DNA of 16,839 nucleotides from JBCDIQ01 sp039024295 (GCA_039024295.1 JBCDIQ010000088.1:1-16839), one strand, 5' to 3'. Numbered from the stretch's first letter, positions 6,813 through 15,319 are shown. Numbers and translations: made by a program. Notes: generated from the sequence alone by a model not told the origin.

Positions 6813-7018
6813 CCGTGTTCTGCGCAATTAATTTCTTAATTTGAAGACTAAATCAGAGGTTTTGCTAAGTTATGAGTATCCAAAAATCTACCCCAAACAA
6901 TGCTTCCTCCCGCACATCCATCGCCGCCCCCGCTGTTTGGGGAGGCCAACGCGCATCCTTTTCTACGAAAGTCTGGGCAGCCAGGGTGAAATCGGTATGA
7001 TTAACCAACTCTGGTCCC
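6813..7018. other. Noncoding DNA between the IS and the third repeat copy
   Basis: The AT-rich start (6813-6870) may still belong to the insertion sequence. From about 6890 the composition turns GC-rich and contains the inverted repeat CCCCAAACA (6891-6899) with TGTTTGGGG (6934-6942). A 42-codon ORF from 6872 is described separately. No recognisable gene remnant was identified. Confidence 0.4.
6872..7000 (+). other. Short GC-rich ORF of uncertain status, 42 codons
   Basis: ATG at 6872 to TGA at 6998-7000. The product would start MSIQKSTPNNASSRTSIAAP and contain AVWGGQRASFSTKVWAARVK. It is Ser/Ala/Thr-rich, basic at the C-terminus, and has no membrane segment or signal peptide. Base composition is clearly higher in GC than both flanks. 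It could be a small gene, the 5' stump of a gene cut off by rearrangement, or a chance ORF in the DNA of the inverted repeat at 6891-6942. No family is recognised. Confidence 0.2.
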
Positions 7019-7160
7019 CCTTGTCATCTCTACAGCAGTAGTGCCCCAGCGATATCTCCCACTCGAAATGACAAACGTGTGTTTATGCTATTTGTAGGAA
7101 ATTATACCCTTTCGATAAGATAAAATCCAAGTTTACTACACACACAGGATATCTATCCTG
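7019..7160. repeat. 165-bp repeat unit, copy 3, diverged
   Basis: Positions 7063-7096 match 5154-5187 with 2 differences in 34 nt. Similarity continues patchily through CTTTCGATAAG and ACACACAGGAT to a short hairpin, CAGGAT/ATCCTG (7145-7160). The part before 7063 looks like the palindrome with an internal deletion: CTTGTCATC, then CAGCAGTAGTGCC and GATATCTCCC. It lies beyond the IS on the far side from copies 1 and 2. The terminal hairpin lies just past the stop of the - strand transporter gene and could help end its transcript, though no T-tract follows. Confidence 0.6.
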
Positions 7161-7188
7161 CCCTCTCCAAAGTCTAAGGACAAATACC

Positions 7189-8577
7189 TCACCCAAACTC
7201 CAACACCCCAAAAAACTTTTGCAGCACCGTAAGTAGAAAAATGGTCCCAAGGACAAAAGGGCAAACCGTAACGATCACGAAGTTGATGTATTTCCCTGCC
7301 AAAGAATTGAGGTAACCGGGAAAGCCCAATTCAAGCTCCTTACTCATGTTATGGGTTTTCCAGCGGAAGGCAATGAACAGCGTCAGCAAAAAACCACCGA
7401 GCGGAAGGCCAATGTTGTTGAACACGTCATCAATCAGGTCAAAAAAGGATTTGTCCGTTCCTTCGTAGTAGACAAAGTTGGTAAAGAAATCACTGGCCCC
7501 AAGTGAAAGCATAGAAGGTATTCCCAACAGAAAAATGGCACCTGCCATCACCCAAACTGTGCGTTTGCGAGGCCATTTCCGCTCATCTACAAAATAAGAA
7601 ACGGGTACTTCCAATAAAGAAATGGTGGAGGTCAATGCTGCTACAGCAAGTAGTAAGAAGAAACCACCTCCAATCAGTTTGCCTCCAATCCCACCGATGC
7701 CCTGAAAAATACCGGGTAAGGCCACGAATACCAGACCAGGCCCTGTACTCGGCGTCTGCCCCTGGGAAAAAACCAGGGGAAAGATGAGTAATCCAGCCAG
7801 GAAAGCCACGCTCACGTCTGCCAGGGTGACAATCGCTGCTGCACTCACCACATTTTCCTTTTTGCTTATATAAGAACCATAGGTGATCAAAGCCCCTAAC
7901 CCTAGGGAAAGGGAAAAGAATGCCTGCCCCATGGCAGAATAGACAGTCCCATAATTTAATTTGCGGAAATCTGGTATCAGGTAAAAGGCAACTCCCTCAC
8001 CTGCATTTTCCAAGGTCAGGGCGTATCCAATCAGCCCAAACAGGATCACGTACAGCAAGGGCATCAACAGCTTGGAAGCAGCTTCTATCCCGCCTTGTAT
8101 TCCCCTTACCACGATCACGGCGGTGATGGCCATGAAAACGAGGGAATAAATCAGATTGTCCTGAATATTGGCGACATAATTGCCAAAATAGGCACTGAAA
8201 TCTTCCTGGACGAGGAGGTCTCCAAAAGTGATTTGCACGAAATACCCGAATGCCCAGCCCGCAACAACGTTGTAAAATGACAAAATCATGACAGCCGCCA
8301 GTATTCCCAGCAAGCCGATAAGGCCCCAGTTTTTATCTCCGACTTTGGTGTAGGCACCGTAGGGATTGGCCTGCGCCTGACGTCCTAGGGCAATCTCCCC
8401 CACCATTACCGGAAAGCCAATCAAAATGGTACAAGCAAGGTAGATCAGCAAAAAGGCTGCACCCCCGTTTTCTCCTGTCTCATAAGGGAACTTCCAGATG
8501 TTACCTAAACCTACTGCGGAACCAGCGGCGGCTGCCACGAAGCCAATTCTGCTTGAAAAACCTGATCGGGATGCCAT
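7189..8577 (-). CDS. Sodium-dependent transporter, NSS/SNF family
   Basis: A 462-residue inner-membrane protein with 11 hydrophobic segments, the count in several bacterial neurotransmitter:sodium symporters (LeuT itself has 12). TM1 carries GSAVGLGNIWKFPY (19-32), the family hallmark; Lys29 stands where LeuT has the gate residue Arg30. Sodium-site residues known from LeuT can be mapped: Gly19, Val22, Ala313, Thr316 and Ser317 (Na2), and Ala21 and Asn26 (Na1), with Ser222 where LeuT has Thr254. The unwound TM6 is AFFSLSLGLGALITYGSY (219-236). The family couples Na+ entry to uptake of amino acids or related amines; the substrate cannot be told from sequence. The gene stands alone on the - strand, 245 bp from the rhomboid gene. 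Confidence 0.93.
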   Translation of the reverse strand: MASRSGFSSRIGFVAAAAGSAVGLGNIWKFPYETGENGGAAFLLIYLACTILIGFPVMVGEIALGRQAQANPYGAYTKVGDKNWGLIGLLGILAAVMILSFYNVVAGWAFGYFVQITFGDLLVQEDFSAYFGNYVANIQDNLIYSLVFMAITAVIVVRGIQGGIEAASKLLMPLLYVILFGLIGYALTLENAGEGVAFYLIPDFRKLNYGTVYSAMGQAFFSLSLGLGALITYGSYISKKENVVSAAAIVTLADVSVAFLAGLLIFPLVFSQGQTPSTGPGLVFVALPGIFQGIGGIGGKLIGGGFFLLLAVAALTSTISLLEVPVSYFVDERKWPRKRTVWVMAGAIFLLGIPSMLSLGASDFFTNFVYYEGTDKSFFDLIDDVFNNIGLPLGGFLLTLFIAFRWKTHNMSKELELGFPGYLNSLAGKYINFVIVTVCPFVLGTIFLLTVLQKFFGVLEFG

Positions 8578-8822
8578 GAGTTGGAGTTTTACCAGCTAAA
8601 CAAGCCAAGCAGGAGGAGAAATGCAACTTGGGGAGGTAAGTGTTAGGCGAAAGGCATTAGGTTTTAGGTCTTTCCCACTCCACGTGATTTTCCTGTGCTT
8701 CAGGGATCTCAGTTTGTATATAATCAACTGGTCTCATTTGCAGGCTCTATCACTGATTTTGAAGCCCTTGCGATAATGGCGGCGTAGGTCTGTTTAAGAT
8801 AATAATTGACTTCAGCACTCCA
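8578..8822. other. Intergenic region between transporter and rhomboid genes
   Basis: 245 bp with no credible gene. TTAGG occurs three times in 26 bp (8643-8647, 8657-8661, 8664-8668), a loose simple repeat. No TAnnTTTG element was found on the - strand ahead of the transporter, and no strong terminator after the rhomboid gene. Confidence 0.4.
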
Positions 8823-9383
8823 TTATTTCACCTTACCTCCCTGGAGCATAAAGCCGAATAAGCCACCACAAAGGCCGCCAATGATGTGGGCAAACTGGGA
8901 AACCTGATCTGAAACGGCTACACTTTGATATACTTCCTGTCCAACGAACAGGAGCATCACCAGAATAAAGGTTAAGGGAATGCGGCCTTTTTGGAAATTT
9001 GTCACTGAGCTAAGGACAATCAGCATAAATGCGATGCCACTTGCCCCGAGCAGGCCTTCACTGAAAAAGATGGTTTGTAAGATTCCCGTTACCCCAGCTG
9101 TGAAGACCATCATGGTAAGGATATCTGAAGATCCATATTTTTCCTCCAGAATGGGGCCAATCAGCAAGATGAGGGTGAAATTCCCTACCAAATGGCCGAG
9201 GTTACCATGGCCCAAGGCGTGGGAAAACAGGCGAAAATATGCCAAGGGATCTGTCCAACCCCAGGCATGTGGTACGACTGTAAACAGGCGCATCAAGCTG
9301 GGAATAAATCCAGCAGCAAACAGGATACCCGCGCAAAGCAAGGTATAGGTTAAAATTACCGGGCTGTTATATTGGATTCGCAT
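8823..9383 (-). CDS. Rhomboid-family intramembrane serine protease
   Basis: A compact 186-residue membrane protein with about six hydrophobic segments and almost no soluble tail, i.e. the bare rhomboid core. The catalytic pieces are all present: HLVGN, with His64 and Asn68 as the oxyanion-hole pair (the HxxxN motif); GASG, with the nucleophile Ser115; and AHIIGGLCGGLFGF, with the catalytic His166. Such enzymes cleave transmembrane segments of client proteins; the client here is unknown. The ATG at 9383 begins just before the first hydrophobic segment. It is divergent from the DUF423 gene across 66 bp, where TATCATTG on the - strand is one base off the Bacteroidota -7 consensus. Confidence 0.88.
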   Translation of the reverse strand: MRIQYNSPVILTYTLLCAGILFAAGFIPSLMRLFTVVPHAWGWTDPLAYFRLFSHALGHGNLGHLVGNFTLILLIGPILEEKYGSSDILTMMVFTAGVTGILQTIFFSEGLLGASGIAFMLIVLSSVTNFQKGRIPLTFILVMLLFVGQEVYQSVAVSDQVSQFAHIIGGLCGGLFGFMLQGGKVK

Positions 9384-9449
9384 AGAAGAATGGACGATCT
9401 TTGTTCACAATGATACCATTCTTTACGGTTAAACCCCTACATTCGTTAA

Positions 9450-9827
9450 ATGAACCCTAGGAAAATTGCCATACTCACCGGAGCTATTTTTGGATTTACA
9501 GGTGTAATCGCTGGAGCCTTGGGGGCGCATGCCCTGGAAAAGGTGTTGGAACCCGAACAGCTCCAATCCTACCTTACCGCCGTGCGCTACCAAATGTACC
9601 ATGCCCTGTTTTTATTGGTACTCGGGGTTCTAGCCAAATCAGGTACGCCAGGTTCTTTAAAGGCAGCTATTTGGTGTGCCATCATTGGGACCCTCATGTT
9701 TTCCGGATCTATTTACCTGCTCATTTTCACCTCTCTACCCGTTTGGATGATTACGCCCATGGGGGGGACCGTTCTGATTGTTGCCTGGGCATTGGTGGCA
9801 GTCTGGGCACTGAGACACGCAGAATAA
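9450..9827 (+). CDS. DUF423 family small membrane protein
   Basis: A 125-residue protein with four hydrophobic segments. It shows the DUF423 (E. coli YgdD-like, TMEM256-related) pattern: a first segment followed by AGALGAHALEKVL, then YQMYHALFLLVLG, then GTLMFSGSIYLL, and a last segment ending near the C-terminus. No biochemical role is established for the family. It is divergent from the rhomboid gene; GATCTTTG at 9396-9403 is one mismatch from a TAnnTTTG -7 element and is a possible promoter. The tamB-like gene follows 97 bp downstream. Confidence 0.9.
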   Translation: MNPRKIAILTGAIFGFTGVIAGALGAHALEKVLEPEQLQSYLTAVRYQMYHALFLLVLGVLAKSGTPGSLKAAIWCAIIGTLMFSGSIYLLIFTSLPVWMITPMGGTVLIVAWALVAVWALRHAE

Positions 9828-9895
9828 AAAAAGCTGCACACTTTTCGAATTCCAGTACCTTCTTTTCGATAAAGATCGTTCAATACCCATAGCCC

Positions 9896-9903
9896 TACGT
9901 TTG
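9896..9903 (+). promoter_or_regulatory. TAnnTTTG -7 promoter element ahead of tamB
   Basis: TACGTTTG matches the Bacteroidota primary sigma -7 consensus exactly and lies 21 nt before the ATG at 9925. A clear TTG-type -33 box at the expected distance is not evident, which lowers confidence. If real, the gene has its own promoter rather than depending on the DUF423 gene. Confidence 0.4.
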
Positions 9904-9924
9904 CCAGACAGTATTTAGGTTTTT

Positions 9925-12900
9925 ATGACGCTCGTTCACCTCAGTGGAAAGATAGCCCGGTATACGCTGATAACAGTGTCTGCCTTTTTTTTGCTATCCC
10001 TATTGTTGGTGTTTTTGATCAGCTTGCCTCCGATTCAAAGCAGGGCAGTGGTTTGGGCAAAGGGCTTACTGGAGAAGGAATTTGAAACCGAAATTTTGCT
10101 GGAGTCTGTGGACTTTGACCTGCCTGCAAAGGCCGTTCTCAACGAAGTAACCATCTACGATCAGCAGAACCTGGAGATGATTTCGGTGGAGAAGCTCCGG
10201 ATTGACCTGCTTACTTTTTCTTTGTGGCGGTTTCTATTTCAGCGGGAATCTGTTCAGCAATTGAAGCTTGGGCAGATTGAACTCATTCGCCCCGACGTTC
10301 ATTTGTACCAAAGTGACATTGATAGCAAACTCAACCTGCAATTCTTGCTGGGCGAAAAGAAAAAAAAGAAGAAAAATCCTCTTAAGCTCGAACTTTCGCT
10401 TCCCAATGTGATCATTAAGGAGGGAAAATTCACCTTTGCCAAGCAAAACAGCCCAGAAGGATTTTGCGAGTATGAAAAACGCATCAACTTTCAGAACCTG
10501 AGGTTAGACGACCTCAATGCAGAGCTTGCTTTTATGCTCCTTGGCAATGGACGGACCGAGTTACTGGTGAGGAGTTTGGGCGTCAAAGAAGAGATTTCAG
10601 GCTTTCATTTGAAACACCTCGGGGTAAAGCTCAGTGCAGATACCCTACGAGATTCAGGAACCCAATCTCCTCAGCCTTATGTTTCGTTTGAAAACCTCTC
10701 CATTGAGGCACAAGGTACTCGGTTAAAGGGAGAATTGTTCTTTTCAAATGAAACCCTTGGCTTGTTGGTGGATACTACTTTAGATGAAAACTTTAGTTTA
10801 AGGTTGGAGCAGGGAAGTTTGGTTGACATCCAATCCATCAATTACTTCATTCCTACAGAACTGCCCATGCAAGGCGTCGTTCAGGCAGAAGGGACACTTT
10901 CTGGCACCTTCGATGAAATCCGCAGCAGAGAGCTCAAATTGGGGTATGAAACCAATACCCGGCTTAGAACCTCGGTTCACCTGAACCACATGAAGAGTGC
11001 CAAGGATTTGGTCATGCGCTTTTATTTCCAAGAAAGTCAGGTGGACATCGCAGAGGTACAGGCATTCCTTCCTAAGGTCACCTTTCCTGACCCTCTGAAA
11101 AACATGGGGCCAATGGGCATTTCAGGACTTTTCCAGGGCCATTATTTTGATTTTATCACGGATGCAGAAATTACCTCCTCAGCCGGAAGCCTGACCACCA
11201 ACCTACACATGGTGCTTCCTCCCTACGCTAACCTGCTGAGCTATGAAGCAGACATCATCACCCAAAACCTGAACCTGGATCAATTAGGCCTTACGGGAAC
11301 ACCTATTTCGAATCGGCTCAACTTTGATGGCAGGATCATTGGAAAGGGAACCAACCTCAGTGAGTTAACGGCTTTATTTCGGGCCAATTTGAGCAATTCA
11401 AATTTCAAGGGGTATAAGATTGATTCCTTGGTCACCAACCTACAGGTGGCGGACCGAAAACTACTGGGAAAAGTAGATATGGCTGACAAAGAAGGCCAAC
11501 TTGATCTGGACTTAAACCTGGATTTAAATGATACTTTGCCCACCTACAAGGCTACTGGAACCATTGACCAAATAGATATTCAGCATTACAAATTGTACAA
11601 TGAGCCTCTTTTGGTGAGTTCGGTGGTCGACATTGACCTCAGTGGAGATTCACTAGACAACATCAGCGGGACTGCCTTGCTAGAAAATACCCGACTTGAG
11701 CGAACGGATGGAGATTCTACGCCCTATGTCATCCCACAGTTTAACCTGACTGCTGACAATTCGCTTCACCAAAAGGATATCCAACTCAGCTCATCCCTGT
11801 TCAATTTTGCCCTTACCGGAAATTTTACCTTCGCAGAAGCTTCCCGCTTCACCAATGAACTCATCAAAGAAACAGAATTATACCTGACCAATAATGACAG
11901 CCTGACAGCAGCGTATTATCAACGAAAGCGTGACAGCACTACCCTACCCGAGAATGTCCAATTCAATTTTTTGGCCCAAGCTCAGGACAGCATAAACGAA
12001 GTCTTTCGGTATTTACGGGCACCCGTTCATCTGGCACCAGGTTCCTCGGTAATTGGTGAAATGCGGTTTAGCGAAATAGAAGATGCCAAAATTGGGATCA
12101 AGCTGGATTCTGCAGCATACAAAGGCCTGAGATTAAAAGACCTCGAAGCCACCCTTGACCTCATCAAGGAAGCCCAGACAGAATATACCCTTGTCCTGGG
12201 CTCGGTCAGGACCCACCACCTCTATCCCACCCCTAACCTGTTGTTGGAGAATGTGAATGCGGGATTGGACCTTACGGAAGATGTCTTGGAATTTGATGTG
12301 ATAGCAGACCAAAGAGATTCCACCAACCAATTCAGGCTTGCGGGTAATGCCACATTTGAAAGTGGCGGCAAAATCCCCACCCAACTGGATGCTAACAGCA
12401 GTTTCATGAAACTGGAGGACTACCTCTGGCATGTTAATCCCGACCACCTGGTTACTTTTCAGGATGGAAATATTAAGGTAGATCACCTGAAACTCCTTCT
12501 CGGCGAGCAGTTTGTAGAAGCAGACGGCATGCTGTCAAAATCTCAAGAAGATGAATTGACCATTACCCTTAGCGAAATAGACCTGAACCTCGTCAATGAA
12601 CTGTTTGTACCTCCGTTTGACCTTGGGGGAACAGTTGACCTGGACTTGGTTCTAAATCAAGTCCTCGCAGAACCGCTGGTTCAGGCTACCGGGAGGGCGA
12701 AGAACTTTTCGGTAGATGCGTATGAGTATGGAAACATTCTCATGAATTCCTCCTGGGACCAAGTGAACGATCGCCTGCTGATTGATGCCCGAATGATGAG
12801 AGCAGACTTGCCCAGACTCCACCTGAAGGGGTACTACCAACTCAAAAGTGACCAGCCTCTTCATTTCAACCTGAATACAGATAATCCCTTTCCGCTTTCG

Positions 12901-14490
12901 TACATCTCTCCTTTCGTTAAGGGCCAATTATACGGCATCAACGGCAGTGTATCACTGGACAGCCTGAGCCTAACAGGCAATTTTAACGACCTGATTGTAA
13001 ATGGGCGTGGAAAACTCCAGGACGCCCGATTTGGCATCGACTATTTCAAGACTTCCTACACCTTTAATGGAGACATTGAGTTTGAAAAAAACCGGATTAG
13101 CATCGAGCGAATGACGCTCTACGACGAACTGGCCGGAAAATCCCCTAAAAAAGGAGCCGGACATCAGGCTGATTTTTATGGAACCATCTACCATGAAGGC
13201 TTTCGAAAGTTTGAATTTGACCTCCAAATGGACCAGGTTCAGAACTTCCTCATCATGAACACCCGAAAAAAGGACAATGAGCTGTTCTACGGGAAAATTT
13301 TCCTGGAAAATGGCCTGGCATCTATTACCGGCGACCTGGAAAAGCTGGACATTCGCGCCTTTATGGTTTCTGGGAAAGGGAGCCACCTGAGAATTCCCCT
13401 TTCAGACGAAGAGAGCCTGGAAAGACCTGATTTCATCATATTCAAGGAGGAACTGGCCGATACTGTTCGCAAGGTAAATACAGGTTTGCAGGGATTCGAA
13501 CTTAACCTGACTGTTCAAGCGACCAGTGACGCTCAGGTGGACTTGATATTTGACGAGAAGACCGGGGACATCATCCAAGGCCGTGGGGAAGGCACCATTA
13601 CGGCAATTATCAATGAGCAGGGAGAATTTTCCATGTTTGGGCAATATGAAATCACGAGCGGGGATTACCTGTTCACAGCCCAGAATGTGGTGAACAAGAA
13701 GTTCAATGTAAAGCAAGGAGGTAAAATTACCTGGACAGGAGACCCCTATCAGGCTCAGGTAAAACTCAAAGCAGTTTATCCCCTTCAAGCCAATATTGAA
13801 GACCTCCTGGGACTAGAAGAACCCGTTCGGGCACCTGTAAATGTCCTCATGGAGATGGAAGGCTCTCTGCTTCAACCAGAAATCAATTTGGAGATTGAGG
13901 TGAAAAGCCTCGAAAACCAGTCTGCCATCATGATCGCAAATGCCTTGGAATCAATTGAGAATGATGAGCAGGAATTGAACAAACAGGTGTTCAGCCTCAT
14001 GGTGTTCAACCGGTTTGCCCCCACCAATACTGCTACAGCGGGTGGAAATGAGAATTTTGCAGGCTCAGGGGTTACTACCAGTATATCGGAGCTCCTAAGT
14101 AACCAGCTGAATTACCTGCTTTCCCAGATTATCACCGACAAAGTGAATGTTGACTTTGCTACCAGTAACTTCCAGGATGTCAACCTGTTGGTATCTGCCA
14201 AATTATTCAATGATCGGGTGACGATAGAACGAGATGGAACGCTGGTTGCCGCGAACTCAAACTTTTCATTGGGCAATATCAGTGTCATCATCAAATTACT
14301 TCCTCCTCCCGGTCAGGAAGAGGGGCAGGTGCTTAACCGTAGTGAACTGGTTTTGGAAGTATTCACCCGGGAAAACCTGAACTTTACCGGAGGAACGGCC
14401 TATTCGAATCAGGCAGGGTTTGGGGTGTTTTACAAAAAGGACTTCAATAGCCTCAGAGAGATGTTCAAGCGGCGGGAACCCAAAAAATAA
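9925..14490 (+). CDS. TamB-like translocation/assembly module protein
   Basis: A 1521-residue envelope protein. A single N-terminal membrane anchor (about residues 14-34) is followed by an AsmA-like start (ILLESVDFDLPAKAVLNEV) and a very long repetitive beta-rich region of alternating hydrophobic and polar residues, as in the grooved bridge proteins of the AsmA/TamB/YhdP group. The C-terminal TamB domain (DUF490), from about residue 1080, includes DFYGTIYHEGF, ITSGDYLFTAQNVVNKKFNV and GGKITWTGDPYQAQVKLKA, and ends with GFGVFYKKDF. TamB works with TamA in outer-membrane protein assembly, and relatives move phospholipid between membranes. No TamA or BamA-type partner is encoded here. A run of six lysines (residues 145-150) is encoded by an A-rich tract with eight consecutive A at 10360-10367. 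The stop is 2 bp from the opposing regulator gene. Confidence 0.9.
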   Translation: MTLVHLSGKIARYTLITVSAFFLLSLLLVFLISLPPIQSRAVVWAKGLLEKEFETEILLESVDFDLPAKAVLNEVTIYDQQNLEMISVEKLRIDLLTFSLWRFLFQRESVQQLKLGQIELIRPDVHLYQSDIDSKLNLQFLLGEKKKKKKNPLKLELSLPNVIIKEGKFTFAKQNSPEGFCEYEKRINFQNLRLDDLNAELAFMLLGNGRTELLVRSLGVKEEISGFHLKHLGVKLSADTLRDSGTQSPQPYVSFENLSIEAQGTRLKGELFFSNETLGLLVDTTLDENFSLRLEQGSLVDIQSINYFIPTELPMQGVVQAEGTLSGTFDEIRSRELKLGYETNTRLRTSVHLNHMKSAKDLVMRFYFQESQVDIAEVQAFLPKVTFPDPLKNMGPMGISGLFQGHYFDFITDAEITSSAGSLTTNLHMVLPPYANLLSYEADIITQNLNLDQLGLTGTPISNRLNFDGRIIGKGTNLSELTALFRANLSNSNFKGYKIDSLVTNLQVADRKLLGKVDMADKEGQLDLDLNLDLNDTLPTYKATGTIDQIDIQHYKLYNEPLLVSSVVDIDLSGDSLDNISGTALLENTRLERTDGDSTPYVIPQFNLTADNSLHQKDIQLSSSLFNFALTGNFTFAEASRFTNELIKETELYLTNNDSLTAAYYQRKRDSTTLPENVQFNFLAQAQDSINEVFRYLRAPVHLAPGSSVIGEMRFSEIEDAKIGIKLDSAAYKGLRLKDLEATLDLIKEAQTEYTLVLGSVRTHHLYPTPNLLLENVNAGLDLTEDVLEFDVIADQRDSTNQFRLAGNATFESGGKIPTQLDANSSFMKLEDYLWHVNPDHLVTFQDGNIKVDHLKLLLGEQFVEADGMLSKSQEDELTITLSEIDLNLVNELFVPPFDLGGTVDLDLVLNQVLAEPLVQATGRAKNFSVDAYEYGNILMNSSWDQVNDRLLIDARMMRADLPRLHLKGYYQLKSDQPLHFNLNTDNPFPLSYISPFVKGQLYGINGSVSLDSLSLTGNFNDLIVNGRGKLQDARFGIDYFKTSYTFNGDIEFEKNRISIERMTLYDELAGKSPKKGAGHQADFYGTIYHEGFRKFEFDLQMDQVQNFLIMNTRKKDNELFYGKIFLENGLASITGDLEKLDIRAFMVSGKGSHLRIPLSDEESLERPDFIIFKEELADTVRKVNTGLQGFELNLTVQATSDAQVDLIFDEKTGDIIQGRGEGTITAIINEQGEFSMFGQYEITSGDYLFTAQNVVNKKFNVKQGGKITWTGDPYQAQVKLKAVYPLQANIEDLLGLEEPVRAPVNVLMEMEGSLLQPEINLEIEVKSLENQSAIMIANALESIENDEQELNKQVFSLMVFNRFAPTNTATAGGNENFAGSGVTTSISELLSNQLNYLLSQIITDKVNVDFATSNFQDVNLLVSAKLFNDRVTIERDGTLVAANSNFSLGNISVIIKLLPPPGQEEGQVLNRSELVLEVFTRENLNFTGGTAYSNQAGFGVFYKKDFNSLREMFKRREPKK

Positions 14491-14492
14491 GG

Positions 14493-15245
14493 CTATACCC
14501 AGTCGAGCTTATTGATGATGTTTTCCTTTTCCCTCCGGCTGATCGGCACACACATATTTTCCAACACCACCAGGTTGTCTTGCAGATCTACTGATTTGAT
14601 TTTATCAATATTGACAATGAAGCTACGATGGGTTTGGATGAAGTTGTCCAACTGGAGTCGGTCCGCCATTTCCTTCAAGGACATACGAATCAGAAATTTT
14701 CTGTCCATTAGCTGAATGCGACAATAGCGTCCATCTGCTTCCAAATAATAGATTTCGGAGATACGGATTTTCTCCAACTTCTTCTGGTTTTTTACGAACA
14801 GAATGTCTTTTTTCTCTTCTTTATGTATTCCTTCTCCTTCTGAAAGGTCAAATGAAAGAGGGGCTTGTTGCTCCATCTGTTGTAGTGCTAGTTCAATAGA
14901 TCGCTTTAACTGAATTTCTGAAAAAGGCTTGGTAATAAACCCTACGGGATTGGTACGGGTAATTCTTCGGAACGTATTGTCATCATGCTGAGAGCTGATA
15001 AAAATAACCGGCAACGGCCATGTTTGATGGATCAAATCTGTAAGCTCTACGCCATCGAAATCTCCCTGGATAAATACGTCCATTAAAATCAAATCTGGCT
15101 GAGCGGCTTCCAGCTGCCGGAGGGCATCTTCACTGTTGTCAACCACAGCAAACACCTCATAACCCATATTCTCCACATACATTTCAATTTTCGCCGCCAT
15201 CAGGGGTTCATCCTCGACAATCATGATTCGAATGGGAGATTCCAT
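14493..15245 (-). CDS. Response regulator, CheY-like receiver plus LytTR DNA-binding domain
   Basis: 250 residues. The receiver (about 5-122) has acidic pocket residues Glu11 and Asp12, phosphoacceptor Asp56 in LILMDVFIQGDFDG, Ser84-Ser85 at the switch position and conserved Lys106 in GFITKPF. A linker leads to a LytTR domain (about 147-250) with IRISEIYYLEADGRYCRI, NFIQTHRSFIVNIDKI and PISRREKENIINKL, all typical. LytTR domains bind direct repeats in promoters of target genes; targets are unknown. It is divergent from the sensor kinase gene over 74 bp, which suggests a pair. It converges on tamB with only 2 bp between stops. Confidence 0.95.
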   Translation of the reverse strand: MESPIRIMIVEDEPLMAAKIEMYVENMGYEVFAVVDNSEDALRQLEAAQPDLILMDVFIQGDFDGVELTDLIHQTWPLPVIFISSQHDDNTFRRITRTNPVGFITKPFSEIQLKRSIELALQQMEQQAPLSFDLSEGEGIHKEEKKDILFVKNQKKLEKIRISEIYYLEADGRYCRIQLMDRKFLIRMSLKEMADRLQLDNFIQTHRSFIVNIDKIKSVDLQDNLVVLENMCVPISRREKENIINKLDWV

Positions 15246-15284
15246 GAGAAGGGTATTCAGGTGAATTTTAAACCAACATCAATT

Positions 15285-15308
15285 TGCGTAATTTAGTCAA
15301 TCTACGCA
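15285..15308. promoter_or_regulatory. Inverted repeat between the divergent two-component genes
   Basis: TGCGTA (15285-15290) and TACGCA (15303-15308) form a perfect 6-bp dyad with a 12-nt spacer, ending 11 bp before the kinase ATG. It sits in the shared 74-bp control region and is a candidate operator. LytTR sites are usually direct repeats, so the binder need not be the adjacent regulator. Confidence 0.25.
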
Positions 15309-15319
15309 CCAACTTACCT

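Larger units (their letters stand above)
5320..6850 (-). mobile_element. IS110-family insertion sequence, approximate extent
   Basis: One DEDD-type transposase gene with about 170 bp of noncoding DNA on its 3' side and a structured noncoding region of at least 210 bp on its 5' side. The left edge is inferred from interruption of the repeat at 5319. The right edge is not visible and is placed arbitrarily between the end of the foldable region (6812) and the next repeat copy (about 7019). IS110 elements typically lack clear terminal inverted repeats and target duplications, and none were found. The long noncoding stretch on the 5' side matches the IS110 rather than the IS1111 subgroup. Confidence 0.6.

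Noticed and set aside
5397..6875. 9-nt direct repeat AAGTTATGA at 5397-5405 and 6867-6875 as an IS target duplication
   Set aside because: A 9-nt match between two flanks of this size is expected fairly often by chance, and IS110 elements normally make no target duplication.
6841..7041. 66-codon frame starting at TTG overlapping the 42-codon ORF in another frame
   Set aside because: It relies on a rare start codon, runs into the repeat copy, and has no motif; not separable from chance.
15246..15319. TAATTTAG at 15289-15296 as a -7 promoter element for the kinase
   Set aside because: One mismatch to TAnnTTTG and no suitably spaced -33 TTG; not strong enough to call.
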